Below the pieces are notes generated by a model. The model had not been told where the DNA came from. It saw nothing but the letters and a program-made list of their open reading frames with translations, and ran no database searches. Shown here piece after piece: positions 8,574 through 17,570 of a DNA stretch of 64,000 bases (its first letter is position 1; each line of letters starts with the position of its first letter). The position numbers and the translations under genes were made by a program. The stretch is from the NCBI RefSeq assembly GCF_900115055.1, contig NZ_FOVD01000005.1, forward strand, positions 1 through 64,000, given 5' to 3'. Source of the stretch: Chryseobacterium oleae. Its GTDB lineage: Bacteria; Bacteroidota; Bacteroidia; Flavobacteriales; Weeksellaceae.

Positions 8574-10268
8574 ATGAACAGCGGACATTTTAAGAGTTTT
8601 GACGGCAGCAGTATGTTCTACCGCGAGTGGAATTATCAGCCTCAACAGAAAAGCATCATCATTATTCACCGTGGTCATGAGCATTCGGAAAGACTGAATG
8701 ATATCGCCCAGTCGCCCCAGTTTTCGAAGTACAGTATTTTCGCTTTTGATCTCCGTGGACACGGGCATACAGAGACCAAGACCTCTTCTGTTTTCATGGA
8801 TTACGTAAGGGATCTTGATTCTTTTTCCAAATTTCTGGGATCAAAATATGAGGTGAACATTTCAGATATTTTTGTTTTAGCCAACAGCATCGGAGGTGTT
8901 GTGGCTTCAGCATGGGCTCACGATTTCGCTCCGGATATCGCAGGCATGGCACTTCTGGCACCTGCTTTTAAAATTAATCTTATCGTTCCATTAGCCAACG
9001 AAATGATCACGCTGGGAACCAAGCTTAAAAAAGGACTGATTATTAAAAGCTATGTAAAATCCAAAATGCTGACCCACGATCCGGAACAGCAAAAAGCTTA
9101 TGATACAGATCCTCTGATCACAAGATCTATCGACGCTGAACTTCTTATCGACCTTGCCAAAGCAGGAAAACGTCTGGTAGAAGATGCCGAAGCCATCGAT
9201 ACACCCGCCCTGATTCTGGCTGCAGAAAAGGACCATGTGGTTTTTAATAAAGAACAGAAAACGTTTTACGATAAGCTTGATACGGATTTAAAGAAATATG
9301 AAGTTCTATCAGGCTTTTTCCATGGAATCCTGTTTGACACCGGAAAAGAGAAAGTCTACGATAAAATTGCCGATTTTGCAGAAAAATGTTTCAACAGAAC
9401 GCATAAAACAGCTTCTCTTCATCCTGACCGTTTTTCAATAAAAGAATATGAAAATCTTCAGAATAATGTCGGGAACAATCTGAATTTTAAATTTCAGAAG
9501 TTCTCCCTTAATAATATCGGGAAAATAAGCAACGGAATGGCTATCGGCCTGAAACACGGCTTTGATTCCGGAGCTTCGTTACATTATGTCTATCAGAACC
9601 AGCCGAAAGGAAAATTAGGTTTTGGGAAAATGATGGATAAAAATTACTTGAATGCCATCGGCTGGAAAGGGATCCGTATCCGTAAAGAACATCTGATTCA
9701 GCTTATGGAACAGAATATTCAAAGTCTTAAAAAGGAAGGCCGAAAGATTACAATTCTTGATATTGCTGGCGGAACAGGAAATTATTTATTCGATATTAAA
9801 GAAAAATATCCTGAAGCAGAGATCGTTATCAATGAATTCGTGAAGGCTAATATTGAGATCGGAGAACAGGTGATTAAAGACAAAAATTATCAGAATATCC
9901 GTTTTACCAACTTTGATTGCTTTGATCCTGAAACCTATAAAAAGCTCAACTTTGAACCGAATATCACCATTATTTCAGGAATCCTGGAATTGTTTGGTGA
10001 TAATGAAATGGCAGCTAAAGCGATAAAAGGAGCCGCTTCCGTTTCCGAAAACAATTCTTTTGTTGTTTATACCGGACAGCCGTGGCATCCGCAACTGAAA
10101 ATGATCGCTTATGTTTTGAATAATCATCAGAATAAAGACTGGGTCATGAGAAGGCGTTCGCAGAAGGAGCTGGACAGAGTCATGAAGCACAGCGGGGTTC
10201 GTAAAGAAAACATGCTGATTGATGATTACGGTATTTTCACCGTTTCTTCAGGGAGAATTAATTCTTAA
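8574..10268 (+). CDS. Alpha/beta-hydrolase - SAM methyltransferase fusion, YnbC-like
   Basis: Bifunctional 564-residue protein. The N-terminal lysophospholipase-like alpha/beta hydrolase has a His-rich oxyanion region (HRGHEHSERL), a Ser nucleophile in ANSIGG, an acid Asp in AAEKDHVV and a His in GFFHGILF. The C-terminal half (from about residue 360) is a class I methyltransferase with motif I ILDIAGGTGNYLFDI. The same fusion defines E. coli YnbC. It starts four bases after the PAP2/phosphatase gene and is the last gene of the cluster, ahead of a strong bidirectional hairpin. Likely role: deacylation and methylation steps on the cluster's lipid; the methyl acceptor is unknown. Confidence 0.88.
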   Translation: MNSGHFKSFDGSSMFYREWNYQPQQKSIIIIHRGHEHSERLNDIAQSPQFSKYSIFAFDLRGHGHTETKTSSVFMDYVRDLDSFSKFLGSKYEVNISDIFVLANSIGGVVASAWAHDFAPDIAGMALLAPAFKINLIVPLANEMITLGTKLKKGLIIKSYVKSKMLTHDPEQQKAYDTDPLITRSIDAELLIDLAKAGKRLVEDAEAIDTPALILAAEKDHVVFNKEQKTFYDKLDTDLKKYEVLSGFFHGILFDTGKEKVYDKIADFAEKCFNRTHKTASLHPDRFSIKEYENLQNNVGNNLNFKFQKFSLNNIGKISNGMAIGLKHGFDSGASLHYVYQNQPKGKLGFGKMMDKNYLNAIGWKGIRIRKEHLIQLMEQNIQSLKKEGRKITILDIAGGTGNYLFDIKEKYPEAEIVINEFVKANIEIGEQVIKDKNYQNIRFTNFDCFDPETYKKLNFEPNITIISGILELFGDNEMAAKAIKGAASVSENNSFVVYTGQPWHPQLKMIAYVLNNHQNKDWVMRRRSQKELDRVMKHSGVRKENMLIDDYGIFTVSSGRINS

Positions 10269-10280
10269 ACTAAAAAATAA

Positions 10281-10350
10281 TCTCGCGCAAATTTAGCTGA
10301 TCAAGCAGATTTAACGCAAACATCTGTTCTATCTGCCCAATCTGCGAGAG
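10281..10350. repeat. Intergenic repeat with TCTCGC...GCGAGA ends
   Basis: An imperfect inverted structure begins TCTCGCGCAAATTTAGCTGA and ends CCAATCTGCGAGAG. A related shorter copy (ATCTGCGTCATC ... GATCTGCGAGAGATTT) lies at 25846-25880. It is non-coding and looks like a dispersed repeat family. Confidence 0.6.
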
Positions 10351-10363
10351 CTCAATTCTAATA

Positions 10364-10399
10364 AAAAAAGGTTTTTCAATCACTTGAAAAACCTTTTTT
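10364..10399. terminator. Bidirectional terminator between convergent genes
   Basis: A6-GGTTTTTC, a short loop, then GAAAAACC-T6 forms a strong stem with A/T tracts on both sides. It serves the lipid operon from the left and yceI from the right. Confidence 0.85.
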
Positions 10400-10418
10400 A
10401 TCAAAATTATCTATACAA

Positions 10419-10988
10419 TTATTGTTTTACCAGTTCAAAATATAGGCTTACGTCTACATCTTTAGCTACACCTGCACCGGTTGGATCATATTTAATTCCG
10501 TAGTCTAAACGGTTAACTGTGAATTTTGCCTGGAAGCCCATTACTTCTTTTCCCTGCTGATTTTTAGTCACTCCACCGAATGTTACCGGAATACTCACAT
10601 CCTTTACTGTTTCCTTAATTTTCAGAGCACCTTTCAGAATGTAGGTATTATTTTTATCCTTAGTGATAGATTTGCTGTGAAAGCTCATCGCCGGATATTT
10701 TTCGGCATCAAAAAAGTCTGCGCTTTTAAGGTGTTTGTCTCTCATATCCGTTCCGGTATTGATTGAATTCACATCTACCTCGAATGCAAAAACCGCATTA
10801 TCTAAATTGGCCGCGTTGGCTGTTACTTTCCCTTCAAATTTATCAAATCTACCTTGTACAAAGTTGATTCCCATATGCTTGATATTGAAATTCACTGAAG
10901 AATGCATCGGGTCTACCGCCCATTCTGTCTGTGCAAAACTTAAAACGCTTAACAGCGTGAATACGAAAGATAAAAGTACTTTTTTCAT
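10419..10988 (-). CDS. YceI family periplasmic lipid-binding protein
   Basis: Secreted 189-residue protein with a signal peptide (MKKVLLSFVFTLLSVLSFAQ). The rest is a YceI-type lipocalin-like beta barrel that binds isoprenoid-like amphiphiles: WAVDPMHSSVNFNIKHMGINFVQGRF at the start, KSADFFDAEKYPAMSFHS in the middle and the VNRLDYGIKY block near the end. Length is normal for the family. It is monocistronic and converges on the lipid operon. The exact ligand cannot be told from sequence. Confidence 0.93.
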   Translation of the reverse strand: MKKVLLSFVFTLLSVLSFAQTEWAVDPMHSSVNFNIKHMGINFVQGRFDKFEGKVTANAANLDNAVFAFEVDVNSINTGTDMRDKHLKSADFFDAEKYPAMSFHSKSITKDKNNTYILKGALKIKETVKDVSIPVTFGGVTKNQQGKEVMGFQAKFTVNRLDYGIKYDPTGAGVAKDVDVSLYFELVKQ

Positions 10989-11053
10989 TATAACTTATTT
11001 TTAGTTGAGTAAGTAAAGGTAGGATATATGACTCATTCTCATCTTGATGTATG

Positions 11054-11464
11054 TTAGTTTTTAATTTTAGCTCTGATTATTTTAGAATAAATTAAATCAA
11101 AAAGACAGATTAAAAGAAAAACACCTATTGAATTTACGTACAACAGTAAATTCGTAAGATGAACATCCGATGCCTCCGCAAAATAGGCAAAAGGACTAGT
11201 TCCTGATAACAGGAGCATCAACAGATAAAGGACTTCAAATAAAACGGCGATTTTCCATATTGTATCATAGCTCTTTCTGAATAATAATACCGTTACCCAG
11301 GCAATCACAGTAATGATTAAAGATGCCACGATAATAGAAGCCGAAAGCATTCCAAACTGAACGCCAGACTGCGTAAAGAATCTGCCAGTCCAATCTGCCA
11401 GCTGAGCATTGAGAAGACTCATCACAATAAATACGACCAGGCTTCTCACCAGAATATTTTTCAT
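11054..11464 (-). CDS. Small four-helix membrane protein, unknown
   Basis: I do not recognise a family for this 136-residue product. It is hydrophobic throughout, with about four predicted membrane helices (roughly residues 5-22, 37-62, 70-90 and 107-128) and a basic C-terminus (KIIRAKIKN). The start lies 55 bases from radA on the opposite strand, so the two share a divergent promoter region. No catalytic motif is visible. It probably encodes a real protein because the helices are regularly spaced and no competing frame is better. Confidence 0.7.
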   Translation of the reverse strand: MKNILVRSLVVFIVMSLLNAQLADWTGRFFTQSGVQFGMLSASIIVASLIITVIAWVTVLLFRKSYDTIWKIAVLFEVLYLLMLLLSGTSPFAYFAEASDVHLTNLLLYVNSIGVFLLICLFDLIYSKIIRAKIKN

Positions 11465-11519
11465 GCCCGAAAATTAATTAAAATTCTGAAAGGAGATTCA
11501 TTTTTTTTAACTTCGCAGT

Positions 11520-12869
11520 ATGGCAAAACTGAAAACAGCATATTTCTGTCAAAACTGCGGAACCCAATACTCCCAATGGATGGGGCAATGCAAAAACTGC
11601 GGAGAATGGAACACCCTTGTGGAGGAAGTCGTTGAGAAAACCTCATCCAAAACCCCACCTTTTTCAAAATCAAAACAGCATGTCATCAACATTATTGAAG
11701 TGGTGACCAGCGAAGAACCGAGAATAAAAACGCCTTCCGAAGAACTGAACCGTGTTCTGGGAGGCGGTATTGTACTGGGTTCAGTAACGTTAATCGGTGG
11801 AGAGCCAGGAATCGGAAAATCTACCCTTTTGCTTCAGCTGGCTTTAAAGATGAAGAAAAAAGTGTTCTATGTATCCGGTGAGGAAAGTGCTTCGCAGATC
11901 AAGATGAGAGCAGACAGATTGACGGATGTTCAAAACCCGAACTGTTTTCTTTTTACGGAAACATCGCTGGAAAAAATCCTTCACGAAGCCAAAAAACTGG
12001 AACCGGATTTCATGATCATCGATTCCATTCAGACTTTACAATCTCAGTTAATTGAAAGCTCGCCGGGAACGGTTTCCCAGATCAGAGAATGTTCCAATGA
12101 GATCATCAAATATGCAAAAGAAAATAATACCCCGGTTTTCCTGGTAGGCCATATCACGAAAGACGGCCAGATTGCCGGACCCAAGGTGCTGGAACATATG
12201 GTAGACGTGGTTTTAAATTTTGATGGCGACAGAAATCATCTTTTCAGGCTTCTCAGAGCCAATAAAAACCGTTTCGGGTCTACTTCCGAGATCGGAATTT
12301 ATGAAATGGTTTCACAAGGTTTAAAGGAAATCAGAAACCCTTCTGAGATCCTGATCACCAAGAAATTCGAAGAACTTTCCGGAAACTCAGTGGCGGTAAC
12401 TTTAGAAGGAAACCGACCGATGCTTTTGGAAATACAGGCTTTGGTAAGTACCGCGGTTTATGGAACTCCGCAAAGAAGTTCTACCGGATTTGATGCCAAA
12501 AGACTGAATATGCTGCTGGCTGTTCTGGAAAAACGGGCAGGTTTTCAGTTGGGTGCGAAAGATGTCTTTTTAAATATTACGGGAGGAATTAAAACGGATG
12601 ATCCTGCACTGGATCTTGCCGTGGTGGCTTCTATCCTGTCTTCCAATGAAGATATTGCGATTTCCGAGCATTTCTGTTTTGCAGGAGAGATCGGCCTGAG
12701 CGGAGAGATCCGTCCTATCGCGCAGGTGGAACAGAGAATTACAGAAGCTGAGAAATTGGGCTACGAAAAAATATTTGTCTCCAACCTCAACAAGATTCCG
12801 AAAAGAAAATTTGGAATTAAAATCGAGGAAGTGAGCAAAATTGAGGATTTCCACGAACGGATATTTTAA
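11520..12869 (+). CDS. radA: DNA repair protein RadA
   Basis: RadA/Sms, a RecA-like helicase that drives branch migration in recombinational repair. The N-terminal zinc finger uses Cys10, Cys13, Cys24 and Cys27; Walker A is GGEPGIGKST (93-102); the RadA-specific KNRFG motif is at about 249-253; and a Lon-protease-like domain occupies the last 160 residues. The length of 449 residues is normal. TAACTTCGC immediately before the ATG resembles a Bacteroidota -7 element, so the message may have a very short leader. The next gene follows after 12 bases. Confidence 0.97.
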   Translation: MAKLKTAYFCQNCGTQYSQWMGQCKNCGEWNTLVEEVVEKTSSKTPPFSKSKQHVINIIEVVTSEEPRIKTPSEELNRVLGGGIVLGSVTLIGGEPGIGKSTLLLQLALKMKKKVFYVSGEESASQIKMRADRLTDVQNPNCFLFTETSLEKILHEAKKLEPDFMIIDSIQTLQSQLIESSPGTVSQIRECSNEIIKYAKENNTPVFLVGHITKDGQIAGPKVLEHMVDVVLNFDGDRNHLFRLLRANKNRFGSTSEIGIYEMVSQGLKEIRNPSEILITKKFEELSGNSVAVTLEGNRPMLLEIQALVSTAVYGTPQRSSTGFDAKRLNMLLAVLEKRAGFQLGAKDVFLNITGGIKTDDPALDLAVVASILSSNEDIAISEHFCFAGEIGLSGEIRPIAQVEQRITEAEKLGYEKIFVSNLNKIPKRKFGIKIEEVSKIEDFHERIF

Positions 12870-12881
12870 AAACCATTCCAC

Positions 12882-13988
12882 ATGCAGCTTGAAAATATCC
12901 AAAAGTTTGTTCTTGTCCTGCTCTACGGAGGTCTGACGCTGCTTTCATTTACGGTACTGATCAATCCGATGAGGGTCAACAGGAAAGCGAACTTGTTTTT
13001 CGGGCTGTTTCTGCTTTTGTGGTCCAGCTACTGGATTTTGAATGTTTTACAGTTTTGCGGATTACCTCCGGGACCTTTGCTGACATCTTCAGTCTATTCA
13101 ATACAGATATTCACGCCAGTTCTCCTGTTTTTCAGTGTTGTGTTTTTCATCAATCCCAATTACCGTTTCAAAACGAGGGATCTGGTCTGTCTTATTGTTC
13201 CCGTGATCTATTGGATTTTATTGTTCAACTCTGATAAACATCCGGTGATTTACAATGCGGTTCTGCTGATTGATGTGGCACATAATCTTCCATATATCGC
13301 GCTTATTTATTTTAAAATCAGGAGACATCAGAAGAGGATTGAAACCATTTCTTCCAATACCGAAAATATGGACCTTCAGTGGCTCATAAAACTGAGTTTC
13401 CTCCTTTTTGTCACCATCATTATTACGGTGGGTTACGAGCTGTTTAATGCTTTTGTGTATAAAATGCATCAGCACCTGGTGATGGATCTTTTGTTTTTAT
13501 TCATTGTTTACAGTACTTTATATTATGTATTGAGACAGAAAGAGATTTATCCTGTGAATAAAAAACAGCGTGATGAATTGTTATCTATCGAACTGGAAAG
13601 TGAGGAAGAAGAAACGGAAAGAAAAAAACTGATTCCCGATGATGAACTTGAAAGTTTAAAACTCAGGTTAAATGCTTTAATGGAAACCGAAAAACCCTAT
13701 CTCGACGGGGATCTGAATTTACTTAAACTGTCGGATCTGCTTCAGATCAATGCGCATCAGCTGTCTTATCTTCTGAACAACGGTTTTCATGAAAACTTCT
13801 TTTATTTTGTGAATAAATACAGAATTGAACATGCCAAGAAAATGCTCACGGATGATTCGTACAAAAAATTATCTATGGTAGGCATCGCCTTTGAATCCGG
13901 CTTTAATTCCAAAACGGCTTTCAATACGATTTTCAAAAAAATGACGGATATGACGCCTTCCGAGTTCAAAAAAGAACAGGCTGGCTGA
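12882..13988 (+). CDS. Membrane-anchored AraC family transcriptional regulator
   Basis: The 368-residue protein joins an N-terminal membrane module of about six or seven helices (residues 8-215) to a C-terminal AraC/XylS double helix-turn-helix domain (about 270-365). The DNA-binding part shows LSYLLNNGFHENFFYFVN, then MVGIAFESGFNSKTAFNTIF and TPSEFKKE. A charged linker rich in Glu and Lys separates the two halves. Such proteins are taken to sense a membrane or extracellular signal and regulate transcription directly. It is 12 bases after radA, so read-through is likely, although the functions look unrelated. Confidence 0.9.
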   Translation: MQLENIQKFVLVLLYGGLTLLSFTVLINPMRVNRKANLFFGLFLLLWSSYWILNVLQFCGLPPGPLLTSSVYSIQIFTPVLLFFSVVFFINPNYRFKTRDLVCLIVPVIYWILLFNSDKHPVIYNAVLLIDVAHNLPYIALIYFKIRRHQKRIETISSNTENMDLQWLIKLSFLLFVTIIITVGYELFNAFVYKMHQHLVMDLLFLFIVYSTLYYVLRQKEIYPVNKKQRDELLSIELESEEEETERKKLIPDDELESLKLRLNALMETEKPYLDGDLNLLKLSDLLQINAHQLSYLLNNGFHENFFYFVNKYRIEHAKKMLTDDSYKKLSMVGIAFESGFNSKTAFNTIFKKMTDMTPSEFKKEQAG

Positions 13989-14065
13989 TTGAATACTAAA
14001 AAATTTCAGGCGCTCTGTTGAAAGTCTAATCAGGATTCATTATTTTCACTAAAGAATTTAAATGA

Positions 14066-14734
14066 ATGAAAAAAAGTATCCATGAATACTATGATCACCT
14101 GGCCGAAACCTACGAAGAGAACCGTTTTGGAAACTCTTACGGAAAGTATATTGACCGGCAGGAAAAATCATTTTTAAATTCTTTTTTCAGTGATAAAAGC
14201 TATGCTAAGGTTCTGGATCTCGGATGCGGCACGGGCAGGCTTCTTGAGTATGCAACACACGGAGTAGATTTCAGTGAAAAAATGTTGAGCATTGCTTCCA
14301 AAAAACATCCGGGAAAAATAACTGCTGTCGGCGAAATTTCAAAAATTCCTTTTGATACATCTTTCGATTGTATTTTTTGCTTTCATGTCATTATGCATCA
14401 GACCAAAGAGGAAACGGAAAATTTTCTCCATGAATGTTTTAGGAAATTAAATAACCGCGGCGTTTTGATTTTTGATTATCCTACAAAAGCCAGACGGAAA
14501 ACGATCTCACCTCAGGAAGACTGGCATGCGGGGAATAACTTTATTCCGGCTGAAATTTCACTTTTAACCCAAACTCAATGGAAGATCAGGAACACGACAG
14601 GTATTTTACTGTTTCCTGTTCACAGACTTCCGAAAGGCTTACGGATTTTTTTTCTGCCCTTAGATATTCTGCTTTGCCATACTTTCCTGAAAAAATGGGC
14701 ATCCTATCACATTGTAGTACTGGAAAAGAAATGA
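14066..14734 (+). CDS. Class I SAM-dependent methyltransferase
   Basis: Soluble 222-residue methyltransferase with motif I VLDLGCGTGRLLEYA (about 49-63), a following acidic position in GVDFSEKM, and motif IV-like FDCIFCFHVIMHQ. It resembles UbiE/Methyltransf_11-type enzymes. The stop codon overlaps the VanW start in ATGA, so it forms a coupled trio with VanW and the ACP phosphodiesterase-like gene. The C-terminal part is rich in aromatic and hydrophobic residues (LRIFFLPLDILLCHTFL), suggesting a membrane-associated or lipid substrate. The substrate is unknown. Confidence 0.87.
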   Translation: MKKSIHEYYDHLAETYEENRFGNSYGKYIDRQEKSFLNSFFSDKSYAKVLDLGCGTGRLLEYATHGVDFSEKMLSIASKKHPGKITAVGEISKIPFDTSFDCIFCFHVIMHQTKEETENFLHECFRKLNNRGVLIFDYPTKARRKTISPQEDWHAGNNFIPAEISLLTQTQWKIRNTTGILLFPVHRLPKGLRIFFLPLDILLCHTFLKKWASYHIVVLEKK

Positions 14735-15438
14735 GACGGATCTTAAAAAAACTCCTACCCGATCCCGTAAAACTGCACATCAGACTGTGGCAGCGGTATT
14801 TTGATGAGCGGAAAGCCAATCACCGTTATCCAACGGAATATGCGGCTGAAAGTATTGGTGAACATATTTTTGAGCTCAGACAGGTGATCAAAAAGGGAGC
14901 ATTTAATGATAATAAAATTCACAATTTAAAAGTAGTCCGTGAGAAGATCCATAACCTGGTGATTCAGCCCGGTGAGGTATTTTCTTTCTGGAAATTAATC
15001 GGAAAACCTACGCAAAAGAACCATTTCAAAGAAGGTCGGAATCTCATTAAAAATAACATTTCAAGCGGATCGGGCGGCGGAATCTGCCAGTTTTCATCCA
15101 TCCTGTATTATGCTGCATTGCAAGCCGGCCTGACGATTGTTGAAAGATACCCCCATTCTATAGATATTTATAAAGAAAATGAACGTTTCACTCCGTTAGG
15201 CTCTGACTGTACGGTGGTGTATGGCTATAAAGATCTGCAGATTCTGAACAGCTTTTCTTATCCTGTGCAATTTCAAAGTTTTGTCAGTAATGATGAGCTT
15301 CATCTTAGTCTGGTTTCTCCGGAAAAAATTACTTTAAACCAAATTGAATTTAAGTATACGGAAACGGAAAAAGGAGTTTGGGTGGAGACCTTTGCAGATG
15401 GAGGTTTTTTGGGTAAAAATTTTTATATTCGTTTATGA
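14731..15438 (+). CDS. VanW family protein
   Basis: VanW family protein of 235 residues, named after an accessory gene of some vancomycin-resistance clusters; the biochemical role is unknown. The typical core is present: IQPGEVFSFWKLIGKPT, SSGSGGGICQFSSILYYAAL, then ERYPHSID and a TPLGSDCTVVYGYKDL block. I start at the ATG at 14731, which overlaps the methyltransferase stop (ATGA). An upstream in-frame start at 14578 would overlap it by 157 bases. No other van resistance gene is nearby, so glycopeptide resistance should not be inferred. Confidence 0.9.
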   Translation: MRRILKKLLPDPVKLHIRLWQRYFDERKANHRYPTEYAAESIGEHIFELRQVIKKGAFNDNKIHNLKVVREKIHNLVIQPGEVFSFWKLIGKPTQKNHFKEGRNLIKNNISSGSGGGICQFSSILYYAALQAGLTIVERYPHSIDIYKENERFTPLGSDCTVVYGYKDLQILNSFSYPVQFQSFVSNDELHLSLVSPEKITLNQIEFKYTETEKGVWVETFADGGFLGKNFYIRL

Positions 15439-16031
15439 ATTATTTAGCCCATTCTTTTCTTACTTTTTCGGACGGACAGATCGTAGGACAGTTTCTTGAA
15501 GATTTTATCCGGAACAAGGACCGTTATTCTTTTCCGAAAGATATTCAGGATGGTATTACGCTGCACAGAGCTGTGGATACTTTTACAGATTCTCACCCGG
15601 CTATTCATGAGGCTAAAAAAGTATTTGCCCCTTTGGTAAGGCTCTATGCCGGTGCTTTTGTAGATGTTGCTATGGATTATTTTGTGGCCACTGATCTTTC
15701 CCTGCATTCTTTAGCTGAGTGGAAGGCTCATTCCTTAAGAGTCTACAGAGTCCTTAACGAACATGAAGAATGGCTTCCTGAAAACTTTAAATTAATGCTG
15801 GCTAAAATGGAGCAGGATGACTGGCTGTACAACTACCGCGAAGACTGGGGCATTAAATTCAGCATGCGGAACGTTATGAATAAAGCTAAATATCTGGAAC
15901 CGGACATTGCTGTTTACGAAGCATTTTTAAACAATAAACCTTTTCTGCAGGAATGTTATAATGACTTTTTCCCTGATCTTCTTGCTCACGCCAAAGGGGT
16001 CAATGCACTGATCCAGCTCGAAAATAAATAA
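15435..16031 (+). CDS. acpH: ACP phosphodiesterase (AcpH-like)
   Basis: A 198-residue member of the AcpH family, HD-like phosphodiesterases that remove the 4'-phosphopantetheine arm from acyl carrier protein. It starts MNYLAHSFLTF and carries HRAVDTFTDSHPA, an expected metal-site region, and MDYFVATD. Its ATG overlaps the VanW stop (ATGA). Its last 60 or so bases and the following terminator are repeated at about 17770-17917, which marks an old tandem duplication. Family assignment is good, but function in Bacteroidota is inferred from E. coli. Confidence 0.88.
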   Translation: MNYLAHSFLTFSDGQIVGQFLEDFIRNKDRYSFPKDIQDGITLHRAVDTFTDSHPAIHEAKKVFAPLVRLYAGAFVDVAMDYFVATDLSLHSLAEWKAHSLRVYRVLNEHEEWLPENFKLMLAKMEQDDWLYNYREDWGIKFSMRNVMNKAKYLEPDIAVYEAFLNNKPFLQECYNDFFPDLLAHAKGVNALIQLENK

Positions 16032-16067
16032 AAAAGCACTCACAGGGAACGTAAGTGCTTTTAACAA
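16032..16067 (+). terminator. Terminator after the methyltransferase-VanW-acpH operon
   Basis: AAAAGCACT and AGTGCTTTT pair around a 13-base loop directly after the acpH stop. A nearly identical copy lies at 17850-17880. Confidence 0.8.
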
Positions 16068-16110
16068 TTTGTGTTGTTAGAATCAATATCTCATTTTCGA
16101 ATATCCTTTT

Positions 16111-17226
16111 TTAGTCTCCAATTCTGAAAACCAACAGTTGTGTGGAACTGCCTGCAAGGCCCATTCCGGCTCCGCTACAGTTTCCCGATTGTCCTCTCCC
16201 TAGATGGATTTGCCAGGTTCTGTTTGCCGGCAAGGTAGTAACATATGTAATAGTTCCCCCATGGTTGGAAGCTCCTCCCTGATTATGGGAAGATGTGCTA
16301 TGAATTCTTGTTGTGGAAGCATTAAGAGGAAAATCTACAAAATAAGAACTGATTGTGCATCCTGGAGCATCGTGACCTCCTTCGTAAACAAAATTGATCT
16401 GATAGGTACCTGCAGGAAAAGTAATGGTGCTTGAAGCTGTATTATATGATATTCCAGGAATGGAATTCTTAATCATATTCATAGGGACCACCTGTAAACC
16501 ACCAATTCCTTGTGAGATCAAAAAGTCGCTTTGTGTAGTTTCCAGTCTGAATACAGCAGGAGTCGGTATTGATAATGCCCCCAATGTACCTATCGTTTTC
16601 ACCACTCCATTGGTATCAAGGACCAGAAGTGGATCAGTAGTTGTATTTCCTACTGTAGTTCCCTGCAATCGCAAAGGATCTGTTCCATTGATGTGCAGTT
16701 TATTAGAAGGTGCTGCAGTTCCTACGCCTATTCTGTCATTGACAGCATCCACTGAAAGTGTAGTTCCGTCTACAGAAAATCCATTAGTTGCTGTAGAGGT
16801 AAATGCTAAAGTATTCGCAGCTTGGGTTACTGTTCTGGGGCCTAAAAGAATACCATTTGAATTGTAAAGATTTAAAGCGCCATCATTTACATTTTTCCAC
16901 AATGTTCCGTTAAAAAAATAATAACCTGCTGCAGTAATTTCTATGGTTTGTGCTACACTTGGAATCGTTCCGGTAGGAGTGGTTGCATCTGTTATATAAA
17001 CAAGAGCCCCAGATTGCGCTGCTGCGTAAGTTCCTGCTACTTTTGCAGCCAGTTGTCGCCGGGTAATTCTCGGAGCCATTACACCGTCTTTTGCTGTAGT
17101 AGAAGCTCCATTTCCTGTAATATCAAGTGTAGATTGAGGATTTAATGTCGCAATCCCTACTTGACTAAAACAAGTAGAACCTATGGCTAAGAAAGCCAGT
17201 AAAGAATAAATTTGTTTTGTTTTCAT
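16111..17226 (-). CDS. Secreted surface protein with tail-fibre-like repeats, unknown
   Basis: The 371-residue product has a signal peptide (MKTKQIYSLLAFLAIGSTCFSQ). The mature start VGIATLNPQSTLDITGNG and an inner copy-like stretch RIGVGTAAPSNKLHING are typical of flavobacterial surface proteins that resemble phage tail fibres. The C-terminal third (from about 225) is beta-rich with FPAGTYQINFVYEGGHDAPGC and may be a jelly-roll or C1q-like domain. No T9SS sorting domain is visible. It lies between the two halves of a duplicated segment, so it was probably inserted after or with that duplication. Function unknown; a surface adhesin is one guess. Confidence 0.72.
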   Translation of the reverse strand: MKTKQIYSLLAFLAIGSTCFSQVGIATLNPQSTLDITGNGASTTAKDGVMAPRITRRQLAAKVAGTYAAAQSGALVYITDATTPTGTIPSVAQTIEITAAGYYFFNGTLWKNVNDGALNLYNSNGILLGPRTVTQAANTLAFTSTATNGFSVDGTTLSVDAVNDRIGVGTAAPSNKLHINGTDPLRLQGTTVGNTTTDPLLVLDTNGVVKTIGTLGALSIPTPAVFRLETTQSDFLISQGIGGLQVVPMNMIKNSIPGISYNTASSTITFPAGTYQINFVYEGGHDAPGCTISSYFVDFPLNASTTRIHSTSSHNQGGASNHGGTITYVTTLPANRTWQIHLGRGQSGNCSGAGMGLAGSSTQLLVFRIGD

Positions 17227-17570
17227 ATCAGTTGATTTAGGATTTTTTAAACTTAAAACTCATGCATTTTATCCTGATAAAGAAAATCCTATTTTTAATA
17301 AAATTCACTTTATAAAGACATAAACAAATATCTATATTTAATTAAAAAAAACAAATATTATAACTTAAAATATAATGAAAATCGATATTTAATGATATAT
17401 TCATTATAAATATTACTTTTAATTACTAAAATTGATTTTTAAGCGAAAAAAATAAATCAAATCACCCAATCAGCGATTTTCTCATTTCATATTTATTTCA
17501 AAATATGAAATGAGAAAAAATAAGTATGAAAAACATCAAGAAAAGCAATGCTAAAACCGAGGACGTAGTT

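Noticed and set aside
14731-15438. Vancomycin resistance
   Set aside because: VanW alone, with no vanHAX or vanB-type ligase in the window, does not support resistance.
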